Shown: positions 8,311-17,567, counted from the first letter of the stretch. The stretch: 64,000 nt of DNA from Galbibacter sp048266365 (GCF_048266365.1 NZ_JBLWZP010000005.1:186001-250000); one strand, 5' to 3'. The notes: a model not told the origin generated them from the letters alone. A program made the numbers and translations.

Positions 8311-8547
8311 CTAAGCAACAGACTGTACTTGGTGTCTTTTGCGATAAAACTTAGCTAAAGATTCATTGATTTCCTTTAATTCCGGAGTCAATACATCTAA
8401 GGTGCCTGTTTCTGTAGTGGTCAATTCGCACTTGCAATGCTTACATGTGTATTCTGCAACATGAGAGGTGATTTTTTTCGATACCACATAGCGATGACCG
8501 AACACAGCGCACAGCGCCCTTTTGAATGTAGATTTTGAGGATTTCAT
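8311..8547 (-). CDS. small zinc-ribbon-like protein (DUF1660-like)
   Basis: This predicted 78-residue protein starts at the internal methionine of MKSSKSTFKRALCAVFGHRY. The upstream in-frame extension is hydrophobic, AT-rich and poor in protein character. It has a CxxxGH motif followed about 25 residues later by CKHCKC, an arrangement that could bind one zinc ion. Small proteins of this LCxxFGH...CxxC type are grouped as DUF1660 and occur in phages and in Bacteroidota chromosomes. The C-terminus is charged and probably helical. Function is unknown. Confidence 0.65.
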   Translation of the reverse strand: MKSSKSTFKRALCAVFGHRYVVSKKITSHVAEYTCKHCKCELTTTETGTLDVLTPELKEINESLAKFYRKRHQVQSVA

Positions 8548-8597
8548 AATAATTAAGATTTTTGGGTGAAACAAATATATAATAATCTGTAAACCAA

Positions 8598-9377
8598 TCA
8601 AGTATTTTTCAAAAAAATATTGATTTCCTCGATAAACTCAGCCTTATTCTCTATGAAACTCATATGCCCATCGGCAAATTCGATTAGTTTTACTGATGTA
8701 TTTTCTATCTGATCTATGAGTTCTTCATACTTAAGAACCGGATCTTTTTTCCCTATAATCATCATTTTAGCAAAAGGAGTGAAGTGTAGTAATATTTCTC
8801 TGTCATCACGAATTTTCATCCCTTCCAAGGCCGCAACGATTCCTTGTAAAGGCGTTTTTAAGGCCTCTTTCTTAAGCCTTTTAATTTCTTCAGAGAACAC
8901 TTTTCTGTTTTTAGGACGAAAGAGATTCGATACACCCATACGAACGAAGGTTCTATGATCTTTCTTAACCAATTCAATGGCACGATCACGATTCTTTTTT
9001 CGCTCTTGAGAGTCCGCTCTAGCTGTAGAATTTGCAAGTACCATTCCTTTTACATCATCAGGATAAGCTTCGGCATACGCAAGAGCGACGTAACCCCCCA
9101 TGGAATGCCCTACAAAGGAGACTCTTCTTAGTTTCAACCAATACAGCACAGCTTTCACTGCTTCTGCCATCTGCTCCATCGTATGCACATAACCAATACA
9201 GCCAGTGTTACCATGACCAAGCAGATCTATACTAATGACTCGGTAACGTTTAACTAATGATGCCTTAACGGAATTCCAAATTGTAGAATTTTCTAAAAAA
9301 CCATGCAATAACACGACTGTAGATCCTTGACCTTCGTCCTGATAATACACTGTTGTTCCTTTAAAATTTATGGTCAT
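8598..9377 (-). CDS. alpha/beta-fold hydrolase
   Basis: This 259-residue single-domain hydrolase counts from the internal Met of MTINFKGTTVYY. The longer frame adds 28 residues that do not resemble the family N-terminus. Visible parts are the oxyanion-hole HGFLEN (25-30), the nucleophile elbow GHSMGG with Ser92, a GKKDP segment carrying the acid, and the DGHMSF histidine near the end. No signal peptide is present, so it acts in the cytoplasm. It lies 85 bp downstream of the Xaa-Pro peptidase in the same direction. The substrate is unknown; lactonase, esterase and haloperoxidase-like roles are all possible. Confidence 0.85.
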   Translation of the reverse strand: MTINFKGTTVYYQDEGQGSTVVLLHGFLENSTIWNSVKASLVKRYRVISIDLLGHGNTGCIGYVHTMEQMAEAVKAVLYWLKLRRVSFVGHSMGGYVALAYAEAYPDDVKGMVLANSTARADSQERKKNRDRAIELVKKDHRTFVRMGVSNLFRPKNRKVFSEEIKRLKKEALKTPLQGIVAALEGMKIRDDREILLHFTPFAKMMIIGKKDPVLKYEELIDQIENTSVKLIEFADGHMSFIENKAEFIEEINIFLKNT

Positions 9378-9462
9378 TGCACCCTGTATCAACGGTTTGA
9401 TCCCGAATGATAAAACTGAGAGCAGTGGCCGTATTTGGCCTCTGCGCCCGGTTTGTATCAAA

Positions 9463-10755
9463 TTATCGATTCATCCAATCTTCAATCTCTTCGATTTCCA
9501 ACGGAATTCCTGCCATTAAGTTGAATGGCTCTCCTTTTTCTTGAATCACCACATCATCTTCCAATCGGATACCAAAACCTTCCTCCGGAATATAAATTCC
9601 CGGCTCTACGGTAACGACCATATTGGCCAGCATTGGCTTTTTCAAAGGACCGTAATCGTGGGTGTCCAGCCCTATATGATGGCTTGTTCCGTGCATGAAA
9701 TACTTTTTGTAAGCCGGCCAATTTGGATCTTCGTTCTGTACATCAGCTTTATCCAAAAGTCCAAGACCAAGTAATTCACTGGTCATGAGCTTTCCGACTT
9801 CCTCATGATATTCTTTCCACATGGCTCCCGGAACCAGCATTGCGGTCGCTTGCTTTTTAACATTCAATACCGCGGTATAAACCTGTTTCTGACGTTCCGT
9901 AAAACGTCCGCTAACAGGAATGGTTCTGGTCATATCACTGGCGTAATTTGCATATTCCGCTCCCACATCTAAAAGCAATAAATCTCCCTCTTTACACACT
10001 TCATTGTTCTCGACATAATGCAAAACATTTGCATTATTTCCTGAAGCGACAATAGGCGTATAAGCGAAACCTCTAGATCGGTTGATTAAGAACTCGTGCA
10101 TAAACTCGGCTTCGATTTCATATTCCCAAACACCAGGCTTAACGAACTGAAGAATGCGTTTGAACCCTTTTTCAGTAATCTTACATGCGTGTTGGATCAC
10201 ATCAATTTCTTCAGGCTCCTTAGTCCCCCTTAAATCCTGTAAGATCGGGTTACTTCTTTCCCAATTATGTGCAGGGAATTTTGCTTTACACTCAATTATA
10301 AATCGATCTTCTCTAGTTTGTGTTTCAACAGTTTGTCTGTAATGTTCATTGGTATTAAAATATACCGTTTCAGCCTCCGTCATTAATTCATAAAAAACAC
10401 GGTCGAAATCTTGCAACCAATAGGTGGTTTTTATCCCACTTACTTCAAACGCTTTTTCTTTGCTAAGTTTTTCTCCCTCCCAAACTGCGATGTGCGGATT
10501 GGTTTCTCTCACAAATAGAACCTCCCGGTGTTTTTGCTCAAAAGCATCGGGAAACAAAACCAAAATACTTTCTTCCTGATCTACTCCGCTTAGATAAAAT
10601 ATATCCCTGGCTTGCTGAAAGGGCATTGTACTGTCCGCCCCGATGGGATACACATCATTAGAATTAAAAACTGCAATACTTTTTGGATTCATTCTCGCCA
10701 TGAATTTTTGGCGATTTTTAATGAATAAATTGCTGTCAATCAAATCGTACTTCAT
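9463..10755 (-). CDS. Xaa-Pro aminopeptidase (M24B family, PepP type)
   Basis: The enzyme removes N-terminal residues preceding proline. The 430-residue protein has the AMP_N domain (about 1-150) followed by the creatinase/aminopeptidase pita-bread fold. Metal ligands are visible in order: Asp in LLDVGAEY, Asp in ASDMTRT, His in HGTSHHIGLD, Glu in TVEPGIYIP and Glu in GIRLEDDV. There is no signal peptide. The gene is divergent from sdhCAB and shares a roughly 250-bp control region with it. Confidence 0.93.
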   Translation of the reverse strand: MKYDLIDSNLFIKNRQKFMARMNPKSIAVFNSNDVYPIGADSTMPFQQARDIFYLSGVDQEESILVLFPDAFEQKHREVLFVRETNPHIAVWEGEKLSKEKAFEVSGIKTTYWLQDFDRVFYELMTEAETVYFNTNEHYRQTVETQTREDRFIIECKAKFPAHNWERSNPILQDLRGTKEPEEIDVIQHACKITEKGFKRILQFVKPGVWEYEIEAEFMHEFLINRSRGFAYTPIVASGNNANVLHYVENNEVCKEGDLLLLDVGAEYANYASDMTRTIPVSGRFTERQKQVYTAVLNVKKQATAMLVPGAMWKEYHEEVGKLMTSELLGLGLLDKADVQNEDPNWPAYKKYFMHGTSHHIGLDTHDYGPLKKPMLANMVVTVEPGIYIPEEGFGIRLEDDVVIQEKGEPFNLMAGIPLEIEEIEDWMNR

Positions 10756-10776
10756 GTTATCTTTTTTGAATTTTCA

Positions 10777-10784
10777 CAAAATTA
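10777..10784 (-). promoter_or_regulatory. predicted -7 element (TAATTTTG) of the Xaa-Pro aminopeptidase
   Basis: This is a minus-strand match to TAnnTTTG, about 21 bp upstream of the start codon. Confidence 0.45.
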
Positions 10785-10860
10785 ATAAGAATACTATGGA
10801 CAGCTGTTAAACTTCGATTAAAGTTTGACGCATTTCAATGATAATTCTTTCGTTTTTCCC

Positions 10861-10880
10861 CTACTCAAAGGTTTGAGTAG
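10861..10880. promoter_or_regulatory. 20-bp inverted repeat between pepP-like gene and sdhCAB
   Basis: CTACTCAAA and TTTGAGTAG are perfect 9-bp arms separated by GG. The site lies between the two divergent promoters, roughly 95 bp upstream of the sdh -7 element, and further ACTCAAA-like half-sites follow within 50 bp. The form is that of a dimeric regulator's operator. No T-tract follows, so a terminator is unlikely. The regulator is unknown. Confidence 0.4.
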
Positions 10881-10949
10881 CTAAAACTCAAAACCGAACT
10901 GTTTTACTTTAAACTCATTCTAAATTGGAAGTAAAAGCGAAATGAAAGC

Positions 10950-10980
10950 TTGTTAATCTTTCCTTGGTGCTGTATTTTTG
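10950..10980 (+). promoter_or_regulatory. predicted sdhCAB promoter
   Basis: The -7 element TATTTTTG (10973-10980) is preceded by a TTG (10950-10952) with a 20-bp spacer, close to the Bacteroidota optimum. The predicted 5' untranslated region is about 18 nt if translation begins at ATG 11005. Confidence 0.6.
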
Positions 10981-11004
10981 TGCATATCATATAAACTTTT
11001 ACTA

Positions 11005-11664
11005 ATGAGCGGAATGTTAAATTCATCAATAGCCAGAAAGGTCGCCATGGCACTTTCGGCTATCTTTTTATTAATTTTCCTTTTACAGCATTTTATAATC
11101 AACTTCACATCTGTAATCAGCGAAAGCACATTTAACGAATTATCCCATTTTATGGGAACCAATTTCTTAGTTCAATTCTTGATGCAGCCGATACTGATAT
11201 TTGCAGTAGTTTTTCACTTCATTATGGGATTTATCCTCGAAGTGAAAAATAAGAACGCGAGAAGAATAAAATATGTAAACTACAAGGGAAACGCCAACTC
11301 GAGTTGGTTTTCAAGAAACATGATTTATAGTGGGCTTGTCATTCTAGCCTTTCTAGTACTTCACTTTATTGATTTCTGGTTCCCAGAGATAAACTACAAG
11401 TACATTGCAGTAAATCCGGAAGATCCTACTCGCTATTACCACGAAATGGTTGAGAAATTCCATGCACCTTGGAGAGTGGTTTGGTATGTAGTTTCGTTTG
11501 TCTTACTTGCGATGCACCTTTTACACGGGTTCCAGTCTGCGTTTCAATCTATCGGGTTTAACAACAAATTTACCCCGGGGATTAAAGCTTTTGGTAAGTA
11601 CTTTGCGATATTGATTCCTTTAGGATTCATATTCATCGCACTTTTTCACTTTTTCAATCAATAA
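11005..11664 (+). CDS. sdhC: succinate dehydrogenase cytochrome b subunit
   Basis: This membrane anchor carries heme b and the quinone site for succinate dehydrogenase/fumarate reductase. Starting at MSGMLNSSIARKV, it is 219 residues with five hydrophobic helices. Histidines sit at helix positions typical of the B-type, diheme, single-subunit anchor (QHFIINF, FHFIMGF, LHFIDFW, MHLLHGFQSAF). A longer frame from TTG 10978 is rejected because that TTG overlaps the predicted -7 element. It is first in the sdhCAB operon, 12 bp before sdhA. Confidence 0.92.
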   Translation: MSGMLNSSIARKVAMALSAIFLLIFLLQHFIINFTSVISESTFNELSHFMGTNFLVQFLMQPILIFAVVFHFIMGFILEVKNKNARRIKYVNYKGNANSSWFSRNMIYSGLVILAFLVLHFIDFWFPEINYKYIAVNPEDPTRYYHEMVEKFHAPWRVVWYVVSFVLLAMHLLHGFQSAFQSIGFNNKFTPGIKAFGKYFAILIPLGFIFIALFHFFNQ

Positions 11665-11676
11665 AGACGTAAGATT

Positions 11677-13680
11677 ATGGCAGTATTAGATTCAAAAACT
11701 CCCCAAGGCGATATCGCTCAACAGTGGGAAAACTATAAGAACAACATCAACCTTGTCAACCCGGCGAACAAACGTAATATTGATGTTATCGTTGTGGGAA
11801 CAGGTCTTGCTGGTGGAGCTGCAGCAGCAACCTTAGCTGAGCTAGGGTATAATGTAAAGACATTTTGTTATCAAGATTCTCCGCGTCGTGCGCACTCTAT
11901 TGCAGCACAAGGTGGGATCAACGCAGCGAAAAATTATCAAGGTGACGGTGACTCAATTTACAGATTGTTTTACGACACTGTTAAAGGAGGTGACTACCGA
12001 TCACGTGAATCAAACGTATATCGTTTAGCTGAAGTATCAGCTAACATTATAGACCAATGTGTTGCTCAGGGGGTTCCTTTCGCAAGAGAATATGGCGGGC
12101 TACTAGACAACCGTTCCTTTGGAGGGGTATTGGTATCTCGAACGTTTTATGCTAAGGGACAAACCGGACAACAGTTATTACTAGGGGCTTATGCCGCAAT
12201 GAACCGTCAGATCAACAGAGGAAAAATACAATCCTATACTCGACATGAGATGTTGGATATCGTTGTTGTTGACGGTAAAGCAAGAGGTATTATCGCCAGA
12301 GACCTGGTAAGTGGAGAAATCGAGCGACATGCGGCACATGCCGTGGTAATCGCATCCGGGGGTTATGGAAATGTATTTTTCTTATCCACTAACGCTATGG
12401 GAAGCAACGTAACCGCTTCTTGGAAGATTCACAAAAAAGGAGCTTTCTTTGCCAACCCATGCTATACTCAAATTCACCCTACTTGTATTCCGGTATCCGG
12501 AGATCATCAGTCGAAATTGACACTGATGTCGGAGTCACTAAGGAATGATGGTAGAATTTGGGTGCCTAAGAAAAAAGAAGATGCAGTTGCCATCCGCGAA
12601 GGAAGATTAAAACCAACCGAATTGACTGAAGAGGAAAGAGATTATTACTTAGAGCGAAGATACCCTTCGTTTGGTAACTTGGTTCCTCGTGATGTAGCTT
12701 CCAGAGCAGCCAAAGAGCGTTGTGATGCTGGTTTCGGTGTGAATAAAACTGGTGAAGCTGTATTCTTAGATTTCAAATCTGCTATCCAACGATACGGTAA
12801 AGAACAAGCCGCAATCCACGGAAATCACAATCCAAGTGAGAAAGAAATATTGGAATTAGGAGAAAAAGTTATCGAAAACAAATACGGTAACCTTTTTCAG
12901 ATGTACGAAAAAATCGTAGATGCAAATCCTTATAAAACTCCAATGATGATCTATCCTGCGGTGCATTACACCATGGGCGGTATTTGGGTAGACTACAACT
13001 TAATGACAACCATTCCAGGATGTTATGCTACCGGTGAAGCGAACTTCTCTGACCACGGCGCTAACCGTTTAGGTGCCTCTGCTTTAATGCAAGGATTGGC
13101 TGATGGTTATTTTGTATTACCATACACTATTGGAGATTACCTATCACAAGACATTAGAACTGGTAAAATATCTACAGATTCTCCTGAATTCGATATGGCA
13201 GAAAAAGCTGTTGTGGATCAGATTGATAAGTTAATCAATAACAAAGGGAAACATTCAGTAGACCACTACCATAAAATACTTGGTAAAATCATGTGGAACA
13301 AATGTGGTATGGCCAGAAATGCAAAAGACTTGGCTGATGCTGCAGTAGAAATACGTGAACTACGTGAAGATTTCCACAAAAACGTTCTAGTTCCCGGTAG
13401 TCCAAAAAGTAAAAACAGTGAGCTTGAAAAAGCATTACGTGTTTCTGACTTTTTAGAACTGGGTGAATTATTTGCCAAAGATGCCTTACACAGAAATGAA
13501 TCTTGTGGAGGTCACTTTAGAGAAGAATATCAAACCGAAGAGGGAGAAGCCCAAAGGGATGATGAAAACTTCAAATATGTAGCTGCATGGGAGTACACAG
13601 GTGACCCTAGTACTGCCAAATTGCATAAAGAAGAATTGGAATATAAAAACATCGAGCTAAAAACCCGCTCGTACAAATAG
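11677..13680 (+). CDS. sdhA: succinate dehydrogenase/fumarate reductase flavoprotein subunit
   Basis: The catalytic subunit oxidises succinate to fumarate with covalently bound FAD in the TCA cycle and respiratory chain. The 667-residue protein has the N-terminal dinucleotide-binding motif GTGLAGGAAAAT near residue 41. The segment HSIAAQGGINAAKN contains the FAD-linking histidine region. The C-terminal cap carries ANRLGASALMQGL. It has the long C-terminal helical extension (LEKALRVSDFLELGELFAKDALHRNESCGGHF, quoted in part) seen in Bacteroidota SdhA. It lies between sdhC and sdhB. Confidence 0.96.
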   Translation: MAVLDSKTPQGDIAQQWENYKNNINLVNPANKRNIDVIVVGTGLAGGAAAATLAELGYNVKTFCYQDSPRRAHSIAAQGGINAAKNYQGDGDSIYRLFYDTVKGGDYRSRESNVYRLAEVSANIIDQCVAQGVPFAREYGGLLDNRSFGGVLVSRTFYAKGQTGQQLLLGAYAAMNRQINRGKIQSYTRHEMLDIVVVDGKARGIIARDLVSGEIERHAAHAVVIASGGYGNVFFLSTNAMGSNVTASWKIHKKGAFFANPCYTQIHPTCIPVSGDHQSKLTLMSESLRNDGRIWVPKKKEDAVAIREGRLKPTELTEEERDYYLERRYPSFGNLVPRDVASRAAKERCDAGFGVNKTGEAVFLDFKSAIQRYGKEQAAIHGNHNPSEKEILELGEKVIENKYGNLFQMYEKIVDANPYKTPMMIYPAVHYTMGGIWVDYNLMTTIPGCYATGEANFSDHGANRLGASALMQGLADGYFVLPYTIGDYLSQDIRTGKISTDSPEFDMAEKAVVDQIDKLINNKGKHSVDHYHKILGKIMWNKCGMARNAKDLADAAVEIRELREDFHKNVLVPGSPKSKNSELEKALRVSDFLELGELFAKDALHRNESCGGHFREEYQTEEGEAQRDDENFKYVAAWEYTGDPSTAKLHKEELEYKNIELKTRSYK

Positions 13681-13746
13681 ATATAAGACGTCGTATTTCA
13701 CAGCTGTGACAATACACATCTTAGGTCAAACTAAATTCTTGATACT

Positions 13747-14493
13747 ATGAATTTAAAACTAAAAATATGGCGTCAAAAAGATGCCACCTCAAAAGGAAAA
13801 ATGGTTGACTACCCTATTTCGGGTGTGGAGAAGGATATGTCCTTCCTTGAAATGCTAGATGTCCTAAATGAAGAATTGGTAAGTCAAGGAGAAGAGGCTA
13901 TAGAATTCGATCACGATTGTCGCGAGGGAATTTGCGGAACCTGTTCTTTACAGATTAACGGGGAGCCTCACGGACCAGATCGCGGAGTAACCACTTGTCA
14001 GTTGCACATGCGTATGTTCAACGATGGAGACACCATAACCATTGAGCCTTTTAGAGCAAATGCGTTTCCGGTAATCAAAGACTTGGTCGTCGACAGATCT
14101 TCCTTTGATCGCATACAACAAGCCGGAGGTTTTGTTTCGGTTAACACCTCTGGAAATACCATAGACGCTAACGCAATTCCTGTAAACAAGGATGATGCAG
14201 ACGACTCCTTTAACGCAGCTACATGCATTGGTTGTGGAGCTTGTGTTGCAGCATGTAAAAATGCTAGTGCCATGTTGTTTACCTCAGCAAAAGTTTCTCA
14301 GTTTGCTTTACTTCCACAAGGTAAAATTGAAGCTACTGAAAGAGTTCTTAACATGGTAAAACAGATGGACGAAGAAGGATTTGGTAACTGTTCTAATACA
14401 GGTGCTTGTGAAATCGAATGTCCAAAAGGTATTTCATTAGAAAATATTGCTCGTATGAACAGAGAATATCTCTCGGCTAATCTCGAGAAATAA
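13747..14493 (+). CDS. sdhB: succinate dehydrogenase/fumarate reductase iron-sulfur subunit
   Basis: This subunit carries electrons from FAD to the quinone site. The 248-residue protein has an N-terminal 2Fe-2S domain (CREGICGTC, then the distal Cys in VTTC). A C-terminal ferredoxin domain has CIGCGACVAACK and CSNTGACEIECPKGI motifs for the 4Fe-4S and 3Fe-4S centres. It is the last gene of sdhCAB and is followed by a hairpin terminator shared with the convergent symporter gene. Confidence 0.96.
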   Translation: MNLKLKIWRQKDATSKGKMVDYPISGVEKDMSFLEMLDVLNEELVSQGEEAIEFDHDCREGICGTCSLQINGEPHGPDRGVTTCQLHMRMFNDGDTITIEPFRANAFPVIKDLVVDRSSFDRIQQAGGFVSVNTSGNTIDANAIPVNKDDADDSFNAATCIGCGACVAACKNASAMLFTSAKVSQFALLPQGKIEATERVLNMVKQMDEEGFGNCSNTGACEIECPKGISLENIARMNREYLSANLEK

Positions 14494-14530
14494 GACATCA
14501 CACTCATAGAGCAACCTTATAAAAATTAAT

Positions 14531-14575
14531 AACCGGCACGGTGGGTGATTTCATCCATAGTGCCGGTTGTTTATT
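14531..14575. terminator. hairpin between sdhB and the convergent symporter gene
   Basis: The arms AACCGGCAC and GTGCCGGTT form a perfect 9-bp stem with a 20-nt loop. A modest T-rich stretch follows on the plus strand. Given convergent genes on both sides it probably serves both directions. Confidence 0.6.
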
Positions 14576-14601
14576 TAGATACTCTGTGTGACCTCCTACG
14601 A

Positions 14602-16299
14602 CTAATGTGATTGTGCTTCGCCGGCTCCTTTGGGTATACGGATATGATCGACAATTTCAATAATTTCTAAAGGTGGTTTTTTGGTAAATCTAGACACCAC
14701 TATAGCTACAATGAAGTTGATGACCATTCCAACGGTTCCAAAACCTTCTGGGGAAATTCCAAACCACCAGTTGTCCGGTCCAGAATTTTCAAGATCACCT
14801 ATCCACTGTAACTTAAATCGTGCAATATAATATAGTGTGATACCCAAACCTATAACCATTCCGGTAATAGCTCCTTCTTTGTTCATTCGCTTGGAAAAAA
14901 TACCCATTACAATAGCCGGGAAGAACGAAGCGGCCGCCAAACCAAAGGCCAGAGCGACCACAGAGGCCACAAATCCCGGCGGATGGATACCAAAATATCC
15001 AGCTACGATTACAGCAACAAAAGCAGCTCCTCTAGCAGCCCACAATTCTTGTTTTTCAGAAATATTAGGCATTACCATCTTTTTCAAAAGATCGTGAGAA
15101 ACAGAAGCTGAAATCACCAACAACAAACCAGCAGCAGTTGAAAGTGCAGCGGCCATACCTCCGGCAGCCACCAAAGCGATGACCCAATTCGGAAGATTGG
15201 CGATTTCTGGGTTGGCCAGAACCATAATATCTTTATCGATGGACAATTCATTCTTATTGGGATCTGCCACATATTGAATGGTACCGTCATTGTTTTTATC
15301 TACAAAATCAAGAAGTCCGGTAGTCTCCCACTTAGAGAACCAAGCAGGCATTTGATCATAAGGCTGATTACTTACAGTTTCAATAAGGTTTGTTCTAGCA
15401 AAAACAGCTATTGCTGGTGCCGTTGTGTAAAGAATCGCAATAAAAATCAAGGCATACAAGGCAGATTTACGAGCATCTTTTACCCTTGGAACAGTAAAGA
15501 ACCTAACTATAACATGTGGTAAACCAGCGGTTCCAAGCATCAGTGCAGCAGAAATCATAAACACATCCAGTGTTGATTTACTTCCGGTGGTATACTCATG
15601 AAAACCTAACTCTCTTTGCAAGCCGTCAAGCTTATCTAGCAAATACGTTCCATCGGCAACAGTATCACCAAAACCAAGTTGTGGAACTGGATTTCCCGTC
15701 ATTTGAATAGAGATAAATATGGCAGGTACCATAAAGGCAAAGATCATAATACAATATTGAGCAACCTGTGTATAAGTAATCCCTTTCATTCCTCCCAAAA
15801 CGGCGTAAAACAGCACTATAGCCATACCGACGAAAACACCTGTGTTAACCTCCACTTCCAAAAATCGAGAGAATACCACTCCTACTCCTCGCATTTGACC
15901 AGCGATATAGGTAAAAGAAACAAAGAGTGCACATATAATAGCAACGAGTCGCGCCGTCCTGGAGTAATACCGATCTCCTATAAAATCTGACACGGTAAAT
16001 TTGCCAAATTTCCTAAGATATGGTGCCAGCAACAACGCAAGGAGTACATAACCTCCAGTCCAACCCATTAAATAAACGGAACCATCATATCCAGAAAAAG
16101 AAATGATACCCGCCATGGAAATAAAAGAAGCTGCGGACATCCAATCTGCGGCAGTAGCCATCCCATTAGCAAGAGGTGAAACGCCACCCCCAGCCACATA
16201 AAAATCTTTAGTTGAGCCAGCACGACTCCAGATTGCAATACCAATATATATAGCAAAACTGAGTCCTACTACAATGTAAGTTAATAGTTGTAAAGACAT
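14602..16299 (-). CDS. sodium:solute symporter, acetate-permease (ActP)-like
   Basis: This 565-residue protein of the SSS family has about 13 transmembrane segments. The SSS core is recognisable in TAADWMSAASFISMAG near the N-terminus and GGMAAALSTAAGLLLVIS in the C-terminal half (quoted in part). A long hydrophilic loop around residues 325-365 contains DKNNDGTIQ, which resembles a calcium-binding loop. ActP-type carriers import acetate or other short monocarboxylates with Na+ or H+. The adjacent DUF4212 subunit supports this subgroup. The exact substrate is not certain. Confidence 0.85.
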   Translation of the reverse strand: MSLQLLTYIVVGLSFAIYIGIAIWSRAGSTKDFYVAGGGVSPLANGMATAADWMSAASFISMAGIISFSGYDGSVYLMGWTGGYVLLALLLAPYLRKFGKFTVSDFIGDRYYSRTARLVAIICALFVSFTYIAGQMRGVGVVFSRFLEVEVNTGVFVGMAIVLFYAVLGGMKGITYTQVAQYCIMIFAFMVPAIFISIQMTGNPVPQLGFGDTVADGTYLLDKLDGLQRELGFHEYTTGSKSTLDVFMISAALMLGTAGLPHVIVRFFTVPRVKDARKSALYALIFIAILYTTAPAIAVFARTNLIETVSNQPYDQMPAWFSKWETTGLLDFVDKNNDGTIQYVADPNKNELSIDKDIMVLANPEIANLPNWVIALVAAGGMAAALSTAAGLLLVISASVSHDLLKKMVMPNISEKQELWAARGAAFVAVIVAGYFGIHPPGFVASVVALAFGLAAASFFPAIVMGIFSKRMNKEGAITGMVIGLGITLYYIARFKLQWIGDLENSGPDNWWFGISPEGFGTVGMVINFIVAIVVSRFTKKPPLEIIEIVDHIRIPKGAGEAQSH

Positions 16300-16307
16300 A
16301 AAATAAG

Positions 16308-16562
16308 TTATTCGTTTAGATTGTATTTCTTATCCAGTCGATTCATTAGGATAATATAGGCAAAAATTAAAACTACAAAGCAATAGATGGCTCCTTGTTG
16401 GGCAAACCAAAAGCCCAATTTAAATCCACCAATCTGTATTTTATTTAAAGAATCGACAAAGAGAATACCGCAGCCGAATGATACCAAGAACCAAATTATT
16501 AATAGAATTATGAGGTATTTAATGTTTTCCCTCCAGTAGGCTTTTTTGGTAGCTGCGTTCAT
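16308..16562 (-). CDS. DUF4212 small subunit of sodium/solute symporter
   Basis: This 84-residue protein has two transmembrane helices. The pattern YWRENIKYLIILLIIWFLVSFGCGILF (quoted in part) and a second helix with WFAQQGAIYCFVVLIFAYI is typical of DUF4212, the small partner of SSS carriers. It lies eight bases upstream of the ActP-like gene in the same operon. It probably stabilises or assists the large subunit in the inner membrane. Confidence 0.9.
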   Translation of the reverse strand: MNAATKKAYWRENIKYLIILLIIWFLVSFGCGILFVDSLNKIQIGGFKLGFWFAQQGAIYCFVVLIFAYIILMNRLDKKYNLNE

Positions 16563-16774
16563 AAGATTTTTTGTTTAATTAACAATAATACAGAATTTTT
16601 AGTAAATACTTACACTCGTGATATTATTAAAACTAAATTATTAGGTATTTAATAACATAAAGCACTATTGTTTAATTAATCATATTTTCCTAAAAGACTA
16701 CAACTAGTTGAGCCATATAAAGAGGCCAAAGAAATTGTGTGTTGCTTGCGTACTAAAATCTAAAAAGAAGAACT

Positions 16775-17347
16775 TTATTCAGTCTCTAAAGGTTTTGCCC
16801 AGTAAAAAAGTAAGATGCTTAATAGAGCAGTTATCACTAAAAGGACAATTCCAAAAAACAGTAAATACGACGTCGCCACTCCAACCAATGTAACCAAGGC
16901 AGCAAATAGAATCCCTGGCGTAGAAATGAGATAATAGTACAGCTTTTGAAAGTACAACTTAAGCAGGATCGAAATGGCCAATAGGTTTAATCCAATTAAG
17001 AAGTTAATTATCATTGGGACAACATAATTCAAATAATCTTGTGAGTCCACTTGGTGAAGTAATAATCCAAGCAGCAGAGGAAAAACATACAAAATGAAAA
17101 CTACAGGTTGTTTTAAAGCGCCAAACAATTCCTTTAACACCATACTCCTAATATCGCAACTTTTAGTATCAAAATCCAATTCGCTATCAGGCAAACCAGC
17201 CCTACTAGAAATAATAAGATATAAAACTGGCAGCGATAGGATATTGAACAAGTTCATGTAAAGAGGCAGCGTATAACCTTCGTTTTTAAACGCCAAAAGA
17301 ATGACGCAATTAAAAACAATTAAAATGGCCGTGAATATATTATGCAT
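16775..17347 (-). CDS. multi-pass membrane protein of unknown function
   Basis: This 190-residue protein has five or six hydrophobic helices and a hydrophilic stretch around residues 48-72 (PDSELDFDTKSCDIRSM). No family is recognised. The C-terminal part has two long helices and the tail KPLETE. It stands alone between the symporter operon and a gene-poor stretch. Composition and hydropathy support a real membrane protein, but nothing indicates its role. Confidence 0.65.
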   Translation of the reverse strand: MHNIFTAILIVFNCVILLAFKNEGYTLPLYMNLFNILSLPVLYLIISSRAGLPDSELDFDTKSCDIRSMVLKELFGALKQPVVFILYVFPLLLGLLLHQVDSQDYLNYVVPMIINFLIGLNLLAISILLKLYFQKLYYYLISTPGILFAALVTLVGVATSYLLFFGIVLLVITALLSILLFYWAKPLETE

Positions 17348-17473
17348 AGTTTCGGTGGATTAATAGGTGCTAAAATAATAATTATAGGTTTTTAACCTCA
17401 ATTAAAGGGATTGAAAATAGAAAAAATACTACTACACATCACAAATCAATAGCATTTAGCTTCTATAACTATG

Positions 17474-17503
17474 CAAAAAAGACCCAACGAATTGAGTCTT
17501 TTT
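17474..17503. terminator. terminator-like hairpin
   Basis: An AAAAAAGAC arm and a GTCTTTTT arm form a stem around CCAACGAATTGA. A- and T-runs on both sides allow function in either direction. On the minus strand it could end a transcript coming from the short frame at about 17.6-17.8 kb. Confidence 0.6.
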
Positions 17504-17567
17504 AATACCTTATCTAATTGCTAAAAAATATATTAAATAGGGGCATGTTCTTTTATTTGGGGAAATT

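Noticed and set aside
8548..8601. N-terminal extension of the small zinc-ribbon gene (18 residues).
   Set aside because: The added residues are hydrophobic and AT-driven; the Met of MKSSKSTF gives a better start.
9378..9461. N-terminal extension of the alpha/beta hydrolase (28 residues).
   Set aside because: The extension does not fit the hydrolase N-terminus; the family starts near MTINFKGTTVYY.
10978..11004. Upstream start (TTG) of sdhC.
   Set aside because: The TTG overlaps the predicted -7 element, so it would not be transcribed; ATG 11005 is used instead.
16571..16680. Repeated TTGTTTAATTAA in the leader of the symporter operon.
   Set aside because: Two copies of an AT-only 12-mer in an AT-rich gap can arise by chance; no clear palindrome.
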